A stretch of DNA of 64,000 bases from positions 558,001 through 622,000 of the forward strand of contig NZ_LWKZ01000027.1 of assembly GCF_001905005.1 (NCBI RefSeq). Reading direction: 5' to 3'. Position numbers and translations under genes: made by a program. The notes under the pieces were generated by a model. It was given only the letters and a program-made list of their open reading frames with translations, had not been told where the DNA came from and ran no database searches. Shown here piece after piece: positions 1-7,674 of the stretch; within the stretch, counting starts at the first letter, position 1, and every line of letters begins with the position of its first letter. Origin of the DNA: Streptomyces sp. CB02923 (GTDB lineage: Bacteria > Actinomycetota > Actinomycetes > Streptomycetales > Streptomycetaceae).

Positions 1-2
1 CC

Positions 3-296
3 GCTCTCCTCGAACAACTCCCCGAAATCCAGGACAGCCTGCGCCGAGGCGTGCGGTACGAGGCCGACCTCTACCCGCAAGGAGTGGAGCGCGGCATCAC
101 GTTCAGCCCGTCCGGCAGCACGGTGGAACTCCGGTGCGCCTCCCGCACCTCCTGGGTCCCGGATCCGGACACCGAAGTCCACGAGCGCGCGAGCCTGGAG
201 GCCATGTTCGACAGGCTGACGCATGACGTCGCGTCCGGACTGCGGAGCGTCTGCCCGCAGGTCGCCGGACTGCGCCCGTTCCGCGACTGGAGGTGA
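3..296 (+). CDS. Hypothetical protein, 3' end only
   Basis: An open frame runs in from the left edge and ends with TGA at 294-296. The visible part is 97 residues and reads ALLEQLPEIQDSLRRG at its start; no start codon with a ribosome site is visible, so the gene probably begins outside the window. The composition (balanced acidic and basic residues, several Trp and Pro, no membrane segment) and GC-rich third positions support real coding. I do not recognise the family. A GTG at 51 could serve as an internal start, but coding character continues upstream of it. Confidence 0.6.
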   Translation, partial: ALLEQLPEIQDSLRRGVRYEADLYPQGVERGITFSPSGSTVELRCASRTSWVPDPDTEVHERASLEAMFDRLTHDVASGLRSVCPQVAGLRPFRDWR

Positions 297-318
297 GGAC
301 CTGACAGCCCCGGACATG

Positions 319-450
319 CCGGTACGGGGCTGCGGCCGAGCGGAGGACCGCACCGGCCGGTACGGGGCTGCGGCAGGACAGAAGACCGCACCGGCCGGTA
401 CGGGGCTCCGGCGGGACGGAAGACCGCACCGGCCGGTACGGGACTCCCGC
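319..450. repeat. 38-bp tandem repeat, about 3.5 copies
   Basis: The phrase CCGGTACGGGGCT recurs at 319, 357, 395 and 433 (the last slightly changed), an exact 38-bp period. The shared core is GACCGCACCGGCCGGTACGG, beginning at 346, 384 and 422. It fills the gap between the partial gene and the methyltransferase. No ORF with coding character or ribosome site lies over it. Copies differ by a few bases, so it is a diverging minisatellite. Confidence 0.85.
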
Positions 451-588
451 GTCACAATGTGCGCAATGTGTCCTGGTGGCACCCGAGACGTACGGGCATG
501 GTGGAAGACCTGAGCCACCCCGCCCGTTCTGGCCCGCCCCGTTCCGGCCCGCCCGTTCCGGCCCGCCCCCTTCCGGAGGGACCACCCC

Positions 589-1614
589 ATGCCCACCCCC
601 ATGCCCACCCCACCGCACTCCCCCGCCGTCCAGCTCACCGAACACGCCCTGGCCTACCTCCACTCCGCCGCGCTGCGGGCGGCAGCCCTCCTCGGCGTCG
701 CCGACCACCTGGCCGACGGCCCCCGCACCGCCGGGGAACTCGCCGCCGCCACCGGCACCGACCCCGCCCACCTCCGCCGCGCCATGCGCCTCCTCGCGAC
801 CCGCGACGTGTTCCGCGAAGACTCCGACGGCGCCTTCCACCTGACGCCCGCGGCCGAACCCCTGCGCTCCGACGCCCCGTCGTCCATGCGCGACGCCGTC
901 GTCATGCTCACCGACGAACCGTTCTGGCGGCCGGCCGGACAGCTCGCGGACACCGTACGGGCGGGCCGCACCGTCTTCGAGGAGATCTTCGGCGCGCCCT
1001 ACTTCGGCCATCTGGAACGCGTACCGGAAGCGGGCGCCGTCTTCGACACCGGCATGGCCGGCCTCGCGGAGAGCGAGAACGGCCCCATCGCCGCCGCGTA
1101 CGACTTCCCCGCCACCGGCACGGTCGTGGACGTCGGCGGCGGACGCGGCGGCCTGCTGCGCCAGGTGCTGCTGCGCAACCCGGACCTGACCGGCATCCTC
1201 CACGACCAGGAATCCGTCCTCGGCCACCACCTGCTGGACCGCCCCGACCTCACCGGCCGCTGGCAGACCCACTCCGGCGACTTCTTCACCGCCGTCCCGC
1301 CCGGCGCCGACGTCTACCTCCTCAAACGCATCCTGCACGACTGGAGCGACGACGACTGCGTCCGCATCCTGCGCGCCTGCCGCACCGCCATGACCCGCCC
1401 CGGCAGCCGCCTCCTGGCCATCGACGCGGTCGTCCCTCCGGGCAACGCCCCCCACCCCGGCAAGACCATGGACATCCTCATGATGACCTCCTTCAACGGC
1501 CGCGAACGCAACGAACCCGACATCCACCACCTCCTCACCACCGCCGGCCTGAAACCGTCCCGCACCCTCCCCACGCATTCGACACTGTCGATCGTGGAGG
1601 GGGTGGTGGGGTGA
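589..1614 (+). CDS. SAM-dependent O-methyltransferase (COMT-like, class I)
   Basis: A 341-residue enzyme of the plant/bacterial O-methyltransferase family used on phenolic and polyketide substrates. The N-terminal half (about residues 15-90) is a winged-helix dimerisation region. The SAM site is VVDVGGGRGG at 179-188, and KRILHDWSDDDC at 246-257 holds the likely catalytic base His250. Start ATG 589 follows GGAGGG with 8 nt spacing; an in-frame ATG at 601 is the alternative. It stands alone after a repeat-filled gap, so the substrate cannot be inferred from neighbours. It could serve a secondary metabolite pathway outside the window or general detoxification. Confidence 0.85.
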   Translation: MPTPMPTPPHSPAVQLTEHALAYLHSAALRAAALLGVADHLADGPRTAGELAAATGTDPAHLRRAMRLLATRDVFREDSDGAFHLTPAAEPLRSDAPSSMRDAVVMLTDEPFWRPAGQLADTVRAGRTVFEEIFGAPYFGHLERVPEAGAVFDTGMAGLAESENGPIAAAYDFPATGTVVDVGGGRGGLLRQVLLRNPDLTGILHDQESVLGHHLLDRPDLTGRWQTHSGDFFTAVPPGADVYLLKRILHDWSDDDCVRILRACRTAMTRPGSRLLAIDAVVPPGNAPHPGKTMDILMMTSFNGRERNEPDIHHLLTTAGLKPSRTLPTHSTLSIVEGVVG

Positions 1615-1705
1615 AAGGGGCGGCATGACACGCGGCCTCGCCCCGGAGTCCGTTTCTGCGGCCGGATGCGGTTGGGGGCTCGCGGGGGGCTTTGGGTGGG
1701 GCGGG

Positions 1706-1722
1706 GTCTCAGGGGGTGAGAC
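1706..1722. promoter_or_regulatory. Small perfect dyad upstream of the MHS transporter
   Basis: GTCTCA, then GGGGG, then TGAGAC: 6-bp arms with a 5-nt centre, 16 bp before the TTG at 1738. It may be an operator for the transporter or a weak hairpin after the methyltransferase. There is no T-run after it. Confidence 0.4.
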
Positions 1723-1737
1723 GGCTTATCCCATCTA

Positions 1738-3144
1738 TTGACTGGTTCGGCGTCCCGCGTGACAGTGCGCCTCGTGCACAGTGACGCGACATCAGCAGCC
1801 GCTCAGGGCGGCGGCGGTCTTTCGGCAGCTTCTGGTCCGGTCTCGGAGTCGGACGCCAGGGCGCCGGACGCCGCCGGACGGCCCGAGAGCCTTCGCCGGG
1901 TGGCCGTGGCCTCGTTCATCGGGACGGCCATCGAGTTCTACGATTTCTATATTTATGGGACGGCTGCCGCCCTCGTCCTCAATCAGGCGTTCTTTCCCAC
2001 TCTCGATCCGGTCAACGCCACCCTCGCGTCGTTCTCCACCTATGCGGTGGCGTTCGCCGCGCGGCCGATCGGGTCGGTGGTGTTCGGGCACTTCGGGGAC
2101 CGGGTGGGGCGCAAGTCCGTGCTGGTGGCCTCGTTGTTGTTGATGGGGTTGTCCACTGCGCTGGTGGGGTTGCTGCCGGGGTACGGGACGCTGGGGGTCT
2201 GGGCGCCGCTGCTGCTGATCCTGCTGCGGTTCCTCCAGGGGATCGGGCTGGGGGGCGAGTGGGGCGGGGCCGCGCTGCTGGCGGTGGAGCACGCGCCGAA
2301 GCGGCGGCGCGGGATGTACGCGGCGTTCCCGCAGCTGGGGCCGTCGGTCGGGTTCTTCGCGGCGACCGGGGTGTTCTGGCTGCTGTCGGCGGTGCTGGAC
2401 GACGCCGCGTTCCGGTCGTGGGGCTGGCGGGTGCCGTTCCTGTTGTCGTTCCTGCTGGTGGCGGTGGGGCTGTTCGTACGGCTGAAGATCAGCGAGACGC
2501 CGGTGTTCGCGAAGGTGATGGACGCGCACGAGGCCAGCAGGGTGCCCGCGCTGGACGTGGTGCGCCGTCACCCCCGCGAACTGCTGCTCGGCGCGGGCGG
2601 CATGATCATCGCCTACGGGCTCTTCTACACCGCGACGACGTACTGCCTGGCGTACGCCACCGGCACGCTCGGCGTCTCCCGCAACACCATGCTCGGCCTC
2701 TCCCTCGTCGCCTGCCTCTTCCTGGCGGCCGGCACCTGGCTCGCCGCCACCCGCTCGGACGGCGCGGGGCGGCGCAAACTGGTCCTGGCCGGGACGGTGC
2801 TCGCGGTGGTCTGGGGGATGATCCTCTTCCCGCTGCTGGACACCGGGCAGCCGGTGCTCATCGCGGTGGCGATCGGCGGCGCGCTGTTCTGCATGGGGGT
2901 GGTGTACGGCCCGATGGGCGCGTACCTGCCGGAGCTGTTCGGCACGACGGTGCGGTATTCGGGCGCCTCGCTGGCGTACAACCTGGGCGGGGTACTGGGC
3001 GGCGCGGTCTCGCCGCTGGTGGCGACCCGGTTGCAGGCGGCCTTCGGGTCCGGCTCGGTGGGGTGGTACGTGACGGCGATGGCGGTCGTGTCGCTGGTGT
3101 GCGTACTGGCGCTGCCGGAGACGCGGGAGCGGGAACTGGGCTGA
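1738..3144 (+). CDS. MFS metabolite:H+ symporter (MHS family)
   Basis: A 12-helix major facilitator of the MHS branch (ShiA/ProP/KgtP type) that imports small carboxylates or osmolytes with protons. The first helix carries the family sequence GTAIEFYDFYIYG, and the helix 2-3 loop has GHFGDRVGRK. Helices continue to residue about 460. The first 50 residues are Ala/Gly/Ser-rich and non-conserved. The start is uncertain: TTG 1738 gives 468 residues, and GTG at 1759, 1765 or 1774 are equally possible because no clear ribosome site precedes any of them. The substrate is not predictable from context. Confidence 0.85.
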   Translation: MTGSASRVTVRLVHSDATSAAAQGGGGLSAASGPVSESDARAPDAAGRPESLRRVAVASFIGTAIEFYDFYIYGTAAALVLNQAFFPTLDPVNATLASFSTYAVAFAARPIGSVVFGHFGDRVGRKSVLVASLLLMGLSTALVGLLPGYGTLGVWAPLLLILLRFLQGIGLGGEWGGAALLAVEHAPKRRRGMYAAFPQLGPSVGFFAATGVFWLLSAVLDDAAFRSWGWRVPFLLSFLLVAVGLFVRLKISETPVFAKVMDAHEASRVPALDVVRRHPRELLLGAGGMIIAYGLFYTATTYCLAYATGTLGVSRNTMLGLSLVACLFLAAGTWLAATRSDGAGRRKLVLAGTVLAVVWGMILFPLLDTGQPVLIAVAIGGALFCMGVVYGPMGAYLPELFGTTVRYSGASLAYNLGGVLGGAVSPLVATRLQAAFGSGSVGWYVTAMAVVSLVCVLALPETRERELG

Positions 3145-3301
3145 GGGCGCGCGGCCCGCGCCGGGCGCCGACTGCCGCGAACGGGCCATGCGTGGCGTAT
3201 GGCCGGATCCGCCCGCCCGCAGGACGATGCGCTGCACACCGCGGCGCGGCCCGGAATTCCGGCCCGGCAGCGTGGCCCGGCGCGCCGCCCAGGGGGTCGT
3301 C

Positions 3302-4636
3302 ATGACGGATACCGCAGACAGTTCCGGCGCACGGGCGGCGGGCATCGGCGTACAGCCTTACTGGGAGCTGACGTTCGACGCCGACGGGGACCCGGACGCC
3401 GGGCAGCGTGACCGGCTGGTGGCCGGGGCGGCGCAGCAGCGCGTCACCGACCTGCTGGTGTTCGCGCACGGCTGGAACAACGACCGTTCGATGGCCACGC
3501 GTCTGTACCAGCGGTTCTTCGCACCGTTCCCGGCCATGGCGGGCGCCGGGGTGCGGCTCGGCTACACGGGCGTCATCTGGCCCGCGATGCGCTTCTCGGA
3601 CGAGCCGATCCCGGATTTCGACCCGGTGGCGGCGGGCACGCCCCCGGCACCGGCTCCGCCGCCGCCGGCACCGGCCGGGCCGCCGCTGCTGGACGACGCG
3701 ACGCTGCACGCCCTGATGCGGACCTTTCCCGGCCGGGAGCTGACGCTGCGGCGCCTTCAGGAGCTGCTCGCGGAGCGGCCGGCGGCCCGTTCCGCCTTCG
3801 ACGAGTTCGCGCGCCTGGCACGCGAACTGGTGGCGGTGCGCGAGGGCAGCGCGGCGCAGCGGCTGGCCGAGGACGCGGGGTCCGGCACGCCCGCGATGCT
3901 CACCGACGACCCGCTCGGGGTGTGCGAGGTGTTCACGGCGGCGCTGGAGAAGTGCGGCCGCCAGGAACTGTTCGGCGACGGCCTGAAGAGGATGTGGAAC
4001 GGGGCCAAGGAGCTGCTGCGGCAGTCCGGCTACTACGCGATGAAGCGGCGCGCGGGCGTGGTGGGCCAGCTGGGGCTGGGACCGGCGCTCGGCAAGGTGG
4101 TCAAGAGCGCGCCGGGTACGCGGATCCATCTGATCGGGCACAGTTTCGGCGCCCGTCTGGTGTCGTACGGGCTGCGCGGTATGCCGGCCGGTGTGACCGG
4201 GGTGAAGTCCGTGACCCTGCTGCAAGGGGCCTTCTCGCACTACGCGTTCGCCCCGCGGCTGCCGCACGACCCGGACCGCGGCGGGGCGCTGGAGGGGGTG
4301 CAGCAGCGGGTGGACGGCCCGATGGTGTCCTGTCACTCGCGGCACGACTCGGCGCTGAGCATGCTGTATCCGCTGGCGTCCAAGCTCTCCGGCGACTCGG
4401 CGAGCTTCCTGGGCCTGTTCGACCGGTGGGGCGCGATGGGCCACGACGGCATCCAGGCCGTGGACGGCGCCCGGCGCCTGGACCTGGGCGCCGCGGTGCC
4501 CGGTAAGGGCTGTGTGAGCGTCGACGCGTCCTCGGTGGTCCGCAACGGCCCCCCGCCCGCCGGCGCGCACAGCGACGTCTGTCACGGGGAGCTGGCGCGG
4601 GTGGTGCTCGCCGCCGGGCGGGTGGTCACGAAGTAG
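3302..4636 (+). CDS. Alpha/beta-hydrolase fold protein (putative serine hydrolase)
   Basis: A 444-residue soluble protein. LLVFAHGWNND (about residues 54-64) is the oxyanion-hole turn, and LIGHSFGARLV is a G-x-S-x-G nucleophile elbow with the Ser in GHSFG. A Pro/Ala-rich insert (PAPAPPPPAPAGPP) separates the two. SCHSRHDSALSMLYP and the late GHDGIQ segment may carry the acid and His of the triad. No signal peptide is visible, so it acts in the cytoplasm; the substrate is unknown. Start ATG 3302 follows AGGGGGTCGTC. The frame stays open to 3188, but that part is Arg/Pro-rich and unlike coding sequence. Confidence 0.75.
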   Translation: MTDTADSSGARAAGIGVQPYWELTFDADGDPDAGQRDRLVAGAAQQRVTDLLVFAHGWNNDRSMATRLYQRFFAPFPAMAGAGVRLGYTGVIWPAMRFSDEPIPDFDPVAAGTPPAPAPPPPAPAGPPLLDDATLHALMRTFPGRELTLRRLQELLAERPAARSAFDEFARLARELVAVREGSAAQRLAEDAGSGTPAMLTDDPLGVCEVFTAALEKCGRQELFGDGLKRMWNGAKELLRQSGYYAMKRRAGVVGQLGLGPALGKVVKSAPGTRIHLIGHSFGARLVSYGLRGMPAGVTGVKSVTLLQGAFSHYAFAPRLPHDPDRGGALEGVQQRVDGPMVSCHSRHDSALSMLYPLASKLSGDSASFLGLFDRWGAMGHDGIQAVDGARRLDLGAAVPGKGCVSVDASSVVRNGPPPAGAHSDVCHGELARVVLAAGRVVTK

Positions 4637-5091
4637 GCGGGCGCGGAACCGCTCGCGGGAGTGACGGAACCGCTCGCGGCAGGGGCGGAACCGCTCGCGG
4701 CGGCGCCGTCCGGTCCGTGCCGTCCGGCGCCTTCCGGTGCCGTCCGGCTCCGGCCGCGTACCGGACCGGACGGCACCAAGTCGGCCGCGACGCGGATCGA
4801 CGGTCGCGGTGTGGGTACCAGCAGTCACCGGCGCATCTTTCGAAAGGGCTGCCGACAGCGCCGCAGCCGGGAGGCGGACGACCTTAACTTTCTCAAATCC
4901 CCACAGATGTACGGTGGATGATGCACACGAGGCGCGCTGGGCGCCGCGGGGGGCACCGGGAGCGAGCGGCGTGCCCGGTGCGGCGCGAGTGCCGTCACCA
5001 CGTATCCGCAAGACAGTTCGATGGATCCGGCGGGCGGTCCGCTACGTCCATTCTCTGTCCAGTCGGGTCCTCCCCACGGAGGTGGGATGAA
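4637..5091. other. Intergenic region with 21-bp tandem repeats
   Basis: CGGAACCGCTCGCGG recurs at 4644, 4665 and 4686 (exact 21-bp period) just after the hydrolase stop, followed by imperfect CCGTCCGG-type repeats to about 4750. The 4830-4920 part is lower in GC (TTAACTTTCTCAAATCC) and may hold the promoter of the zinc-ribbon gene, but I cannot place -35 and -10 boxes. I see no convincing gene in it. Confidence 0.7.
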
Positions 5092-5709
5092 TTGGCCGGT
5101 TTCAGAGCTCTCGCAGAACAGGTGCGCAACCCCCGTCTCGTCGCCACGCAGCGGCGTACGGCCTTGCGCAAGTGCCTGGAGCGCTTCGCCCCGTACGGGC
5201 ATCGCGCGACCTGGCACCATCTGTGCACCAGGGCGGGCATCGCGACCGAGGACCGCGAGCCCGACCCGGCGCGGCTGATGGCCGCACTGGAGGAACTGGA
5301 GGAGGCCCGCGCCGTCTGGCTCGGGTACGAGAAGGAGTTCGCGGCCCGTCGGCGCCGCGAGAAGCACGACGGTATCCGGCAGCCCAGCGCGATCGACGAC
5401 TGGCACCGGCGTACCTGGGGCGGCTGTGACATCGTGCCGTGCGAAGCGCCCCACCGGCATCCGGCGGCGCCGCTGGCCGCGGTGCTGCGCAGCATGATCC
5501 GCGCGATGGAGTCGGGCACGCCGCGGGCCGGCTGCCCGGTCTGCGGTACGCAGCACTTCGTCTGGCGCACGGATCTCGAACGCTTTCCGGTGGCCGGGCC
5601 GGTGTGCCAGGAGTGCGGGATCGTGGCGCCGCTCGCCGTCCTGACCCGGGAGACGCTGGCGGGGGCGCGGGAGTCCTCCCGTGAGCGGCGGCTGTACGTG
5701 GCGGCCTGA
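5092..5709 (+). CDS. Conserved hypothetical protein with C-terminal zinc ribbon
   Basis: A 205-residue soluble protein. The TTG at 5092 is chosen as start because GGAGGTGGG sits 9 nt upstream and conserved-looking sequence (FRALAEQVRNPRLVA) starts right there; the frame is open further upstream but loses coding character. The C-terminus has CPVCGTQHF and CQECGI, four Cys spaced as a zinc ribbon, suggesting nucleic-acid or protein binding. The middle is helical and basic (FAARRRREKH). It resembles a hypothetical family common in Streptomyces; no function is known to me. A strong hairpin follows it. Confidence 0.75.
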   Translation: MAGFRALAEQVRNPRLVATQRRTALRKCLERFAPYGHRATWHHLCTRAGIATEDREPDPARLMAALEELEEARAVWLGYEKEFAARRRREKHDGIRQPSAIDDWHRRTWGGCDIVPCEAPHRHPAAPLAAVLRSMIRAMESGTPRAGCPVCGTQHFVWRTDLERFPVAGPVCQECGIVAPLAVLTRETLAGARESSRERRLYVAA

Positions 5710-5722
5710 GGGGCGCGGGGCG

Positions 5723-5744
5723 CCGGCCCCGTCGGCGGGGCCGG
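5723..5744 (+). terminator. Hairpin terminator after the zinc-ribbon gene
   Basis: CCGGCCCCG and CGGGGCCGG form a perfect 9-bp stem with loop TCGG, followed by TTGT. It lies 13 nt after the stop codon, and a stem of this kind without a long U-run is the usual Streptomyces terminator. Confidence 0.7.
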
Positions 5745-5900
5745 TTGTCGGACCCTGCTGTCATGCTCGGGGGCATGGTGCAGGTATGCAGCAACGGCGC
5801 ACGGAACGCCACCGGCTCCAAAGTGGTGCCGAGGGTCCCGGTGGAGCCGGCCGATGCCGCGGGGAAGGCGGCCGCGGCCGGCGCCCGGGACCTCGGCGGC

Positions 5901-6024
5901 GGCCTGCTTCCGGGCAGCGACGGCGTGCTTGCCGGAGGCGGCGGCCCGCTTGCCGGAGGCGGCGGCCTGCTTTCCGGGCGCGACGGCCCGTTTCCCGGAC
6001 GCCGCGGCCTACTTCCCGGAGGTA
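5901..6024. repeat. 21-bp tandem repeat, six copies
   Basis: Units start at 5901, 5922, 5943, 5964, 5985 and 6006 and follow CCTGCTTGCCGGAGGCGGCGG with a few changes each. The array ends in GGAGG at 6018-6022, close to the transporter start. The frame of the transporter is open through it, so part could be translated if an upstream start is used. The rest of the 5745-6048 gap shows nothing else clear. Confidence 0.85.
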
Positions 6025-6048
6025 GGTGAACGATGTACGTTCCGCGTC

Positions 6049-7443
6049 ATGCGTGTGCTCGCCCCCTCCCGTACCGTCGCGCCGCCGGGGTGGAGCCGAT
6101 GGCTCGTTCCGCCCGCGGCGCTCTCCATCCACCTCGCCATCGGACAGGCCTATGCCTGGAGCGTGTTCAAGCCGCCCCTGGAGGCCTCGCTCGGGCTGTC
6201 CGGCACGGCCTCCGCGCTGCCGTTCCAGCTGGCCATCGTGATGCTGGGGCTGTCCGCCGCCTTCGGCGGCACCCTCGTCGAGCGCAACGGCCCGCGCTGG
6301 GCGATGGCCGTCTCGGCCGTCTGCTTCTCCTCGGGTTTCCTGGTGGCGGCGCTCGGCGCGGCCACCCGGCAGTACTGGCTCGTCGTCCTCGGCTACGGCT
6401 TCATCGGCGGTATCGGCCTGGGCATCGGCTACATCTCCCCCGTCTCGACGCTCCTGAAGTGGTTCCCCGACCGTCCCGGCACGGCGACCGGCATCGCCAT
6501 CATGGGCTTCGGCGGCGGCGCTCTGATCGCCTCGCCGTGGTCCGCCTGGCTGCTGGACGCACTGGGCGGCGGCACCTCCGGCATCGCCCGTACGTTCCTG
6601 GTCATGGGGCTGGCGTACGCCGTCTTCATGACGCTCGGCGTGCTGCTGGTACGGGTGCCGCCCACCGGCCGGTACGCCCCGGACGCCCGCGGCGCCCCGG
6701 ACCCGCGCCGGGCGGCCGTGCCCCGCCCGCTGGTCACCACCGCGCAGGTCTCGGCCCGTAACGCTTTGCGCACGCCGCAGTTCTGGTGTCTGTGGGTGGT
6801 TCTGTGCACGAACGTCACGGCGGGCATCGGCATCCTGGAGAAGGCCGCGCCGATGGTCTCCGACTTCTTCGCCCGCAGCCCGGCGCCGGTGAGCGCGTCG
6901 GCCGCCGCGGGCTTCGTCGGCCTGCTCTCGCTCGCCAACATGCTCGGCCGTATCGTCTGGTCGGCCACCTCCGACCTGGCGGGCCGCAAGAACGTGTACC
7001 GCCTCTACCTGGGCGCCGGCGCGCTGATGTACCTGCTGATCGCGCTGGCCGGGGACGCCTCCAAGCCGCTGTTCATCGGGTGCGCCGCGGTCCTCCTCTC
7101 CTTCTACGGCGGTGGGTTCGCCACCGTACCGGCCTATCTGAAGGACCTGTTCGGCACGTACCAGGTGGGCGCGATCCACGGGCGGCTGCTCACCGCCTGG
7201 TCGACCGCGGGCGTGCTGGGTCCGCTGATCGTCAACGCCGTCGCGGACGCGCGCCGCTCCTCCGGGCACACCGGTTCCGAGCTGTACACGACGTCCTTCT
7301 TCGTCATGATCGGCCTGCTCGTCGTGGGGTTCGCCGCCAACGAGCTGGTGCGGCCCGTGCACCCCCGGCACCACGAGCCGTCGTCCGCGGAGGCCCCGCC
7401 CGCGGCCCCCGCGCCCGCCGCTCCGAAGGGAGCCGCCCCGTGA
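6049..7443 (+). CDS. OFA-family MFS transporter (oxalate:formate antiporter-like)
   Basis: A 464-residue, 12-helix transporter. AIGQAYAWSVFKPPL in helix 1, KWFPDRPGTATGIAIMGFG between helices 4 and 5, and FGTYQVGAIHGRLLTAWS near helix 10 are hallmarks of the OFA branch, which exchanges small carboxylates. Start ATG 6049 is not preceded by a well-spaced ribosome site (GGAGG is 26 nt away). A TACGTT hexamer ends 7 nt before it, so leaderless translation is possible. Its stop overlaps the GTG of a tiny membrane gene, its predicted partner. The true substrate is unknown; members transport lactate, oxalate or formate. Confidence 0.85.
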   Translation: MRVLAPSRTVAPPGWSRWLVPPAALSIHLAIGQAYAWSVFKPPLEASLGLSGTASALPFQLAIVMLGLSAAFGGTLVERNGPRWAMAVSAVCFSSGFLVAALGAATRQYWLVVLGYGFIGGIGLGIGYISPVSTLLKWFPDRPGTATGIAIMGFGGGALIASPWSAWLLDALGGGTSGIARTFLVMGLAYAVFMTLGVLLVRVPPTGRYAPDARGAPDPRRAAVPRPLVTTAQVSARNALRTPQFWCLWVVLCTNVTAGIGILEKAAPMVSDFFARSPAPVSASAAAGFVGLLSLANMLGRIVWSATSDLAGRKNVYRLYLGAGALMYLLIALAGDASKPLFIGCAAVLLSFYGGGFATVPAYLKDLFGTYQVGAIHGRLLTAWSTAGVLGPLIVNAVADARRSSGHTGSELYTTSFFVMIGLLVVGFAANELVRPVHPRHHEPSSAEAPPAAPAPAAPKGAAP

Positions 7444-7553
7444 CCGCCCGGCGCACCGCCCTGCTCGTCCTGGCCTGGCTGTGGGTGGGCCTGCCATTCG
7501 GGTACGGCCTGTACGAACTGGCGCTCAAACTGAGACAACTCTTCACGGGATGA
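7440..7553 (+). CDS. MFS transporter small subunit (37 residues)
   Basis: GTG 7440 overlaps the transporter stop (GTGA). The product is VTARRTALLVLAWLWVGLPF followed by GYGLYELALKLRQLFTG: one membrane helix with a short amphipathic tail. Tiny proteins of this type are annotated as the small subunit beside OFA-type MFS transporters. A ribosome-binding sequence, AAGGGAG, lies at 7426-7432. The tight overlap implies translational coupling and a fixed ratio. It is too short for most gene finders. The role (stability, targeting or activity of the large subunit) is inferred. Confidence 0.75.
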   Translation: MTARRTALLVLAWLWVGLPFGYGLYELALKLRQLFTG

Positions 7554-7555
7554 GA

Positions 7556-7624
7556 GAAGACGGGGTGGGCGCATCCGGCCTCGGAAGCCGAAGACAGGGT
7601 GGGCACCTCCGGCCCCGGGAGCCG
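7556..7624. repeat. 34-bp direct repeat, two copies
   Basis: GAAGACGGGGTGGGCGCATC... at 7556 is repeated at 7590 as GAAGACAGGGTGGGCACCTC... with a 34-bp period. It fills the gap between the small subunit and the amidase. Confidence 0.75.
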
Positions 7625-7674
7625 GGGAATGCCACGCACCGGGCCCTCACCACCACATGCGAAGGCGGACGTCC

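Noticed and set aside
319..450. Possible CRISPR array from regular repeats
   Set aside because: Unit repeats directly with no unique spacers, and there are no cas genes.
103..1626. 507-residue open frame on the minus strand opposite the methyltransferase
   Set aside because: Ala/Gly/Arg composition and no ribosome site; typical antisense shadow of a GC-rich gene.
5021..5278. ATG 5087 just after GGAGGTGGG
   Set aside because: Its frame (MNWPVSELSQN) lacks coding character; the TTG five bases on opens the frame with the zinc ribbon and conserved-type sequence.
5901..6024. Possible CRISPR or phage attachment repeats
   Set aside because: 21-bp units are head to tail with no spacers, integrase or tRNA.
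6026..6241. 71-residue frame with a good GGAGG before its start
   Set aside because: Lies in another frame of the MFS gene; composition Arg/Pro/Ser-rich. The GGAGG may be part of the repeat array.
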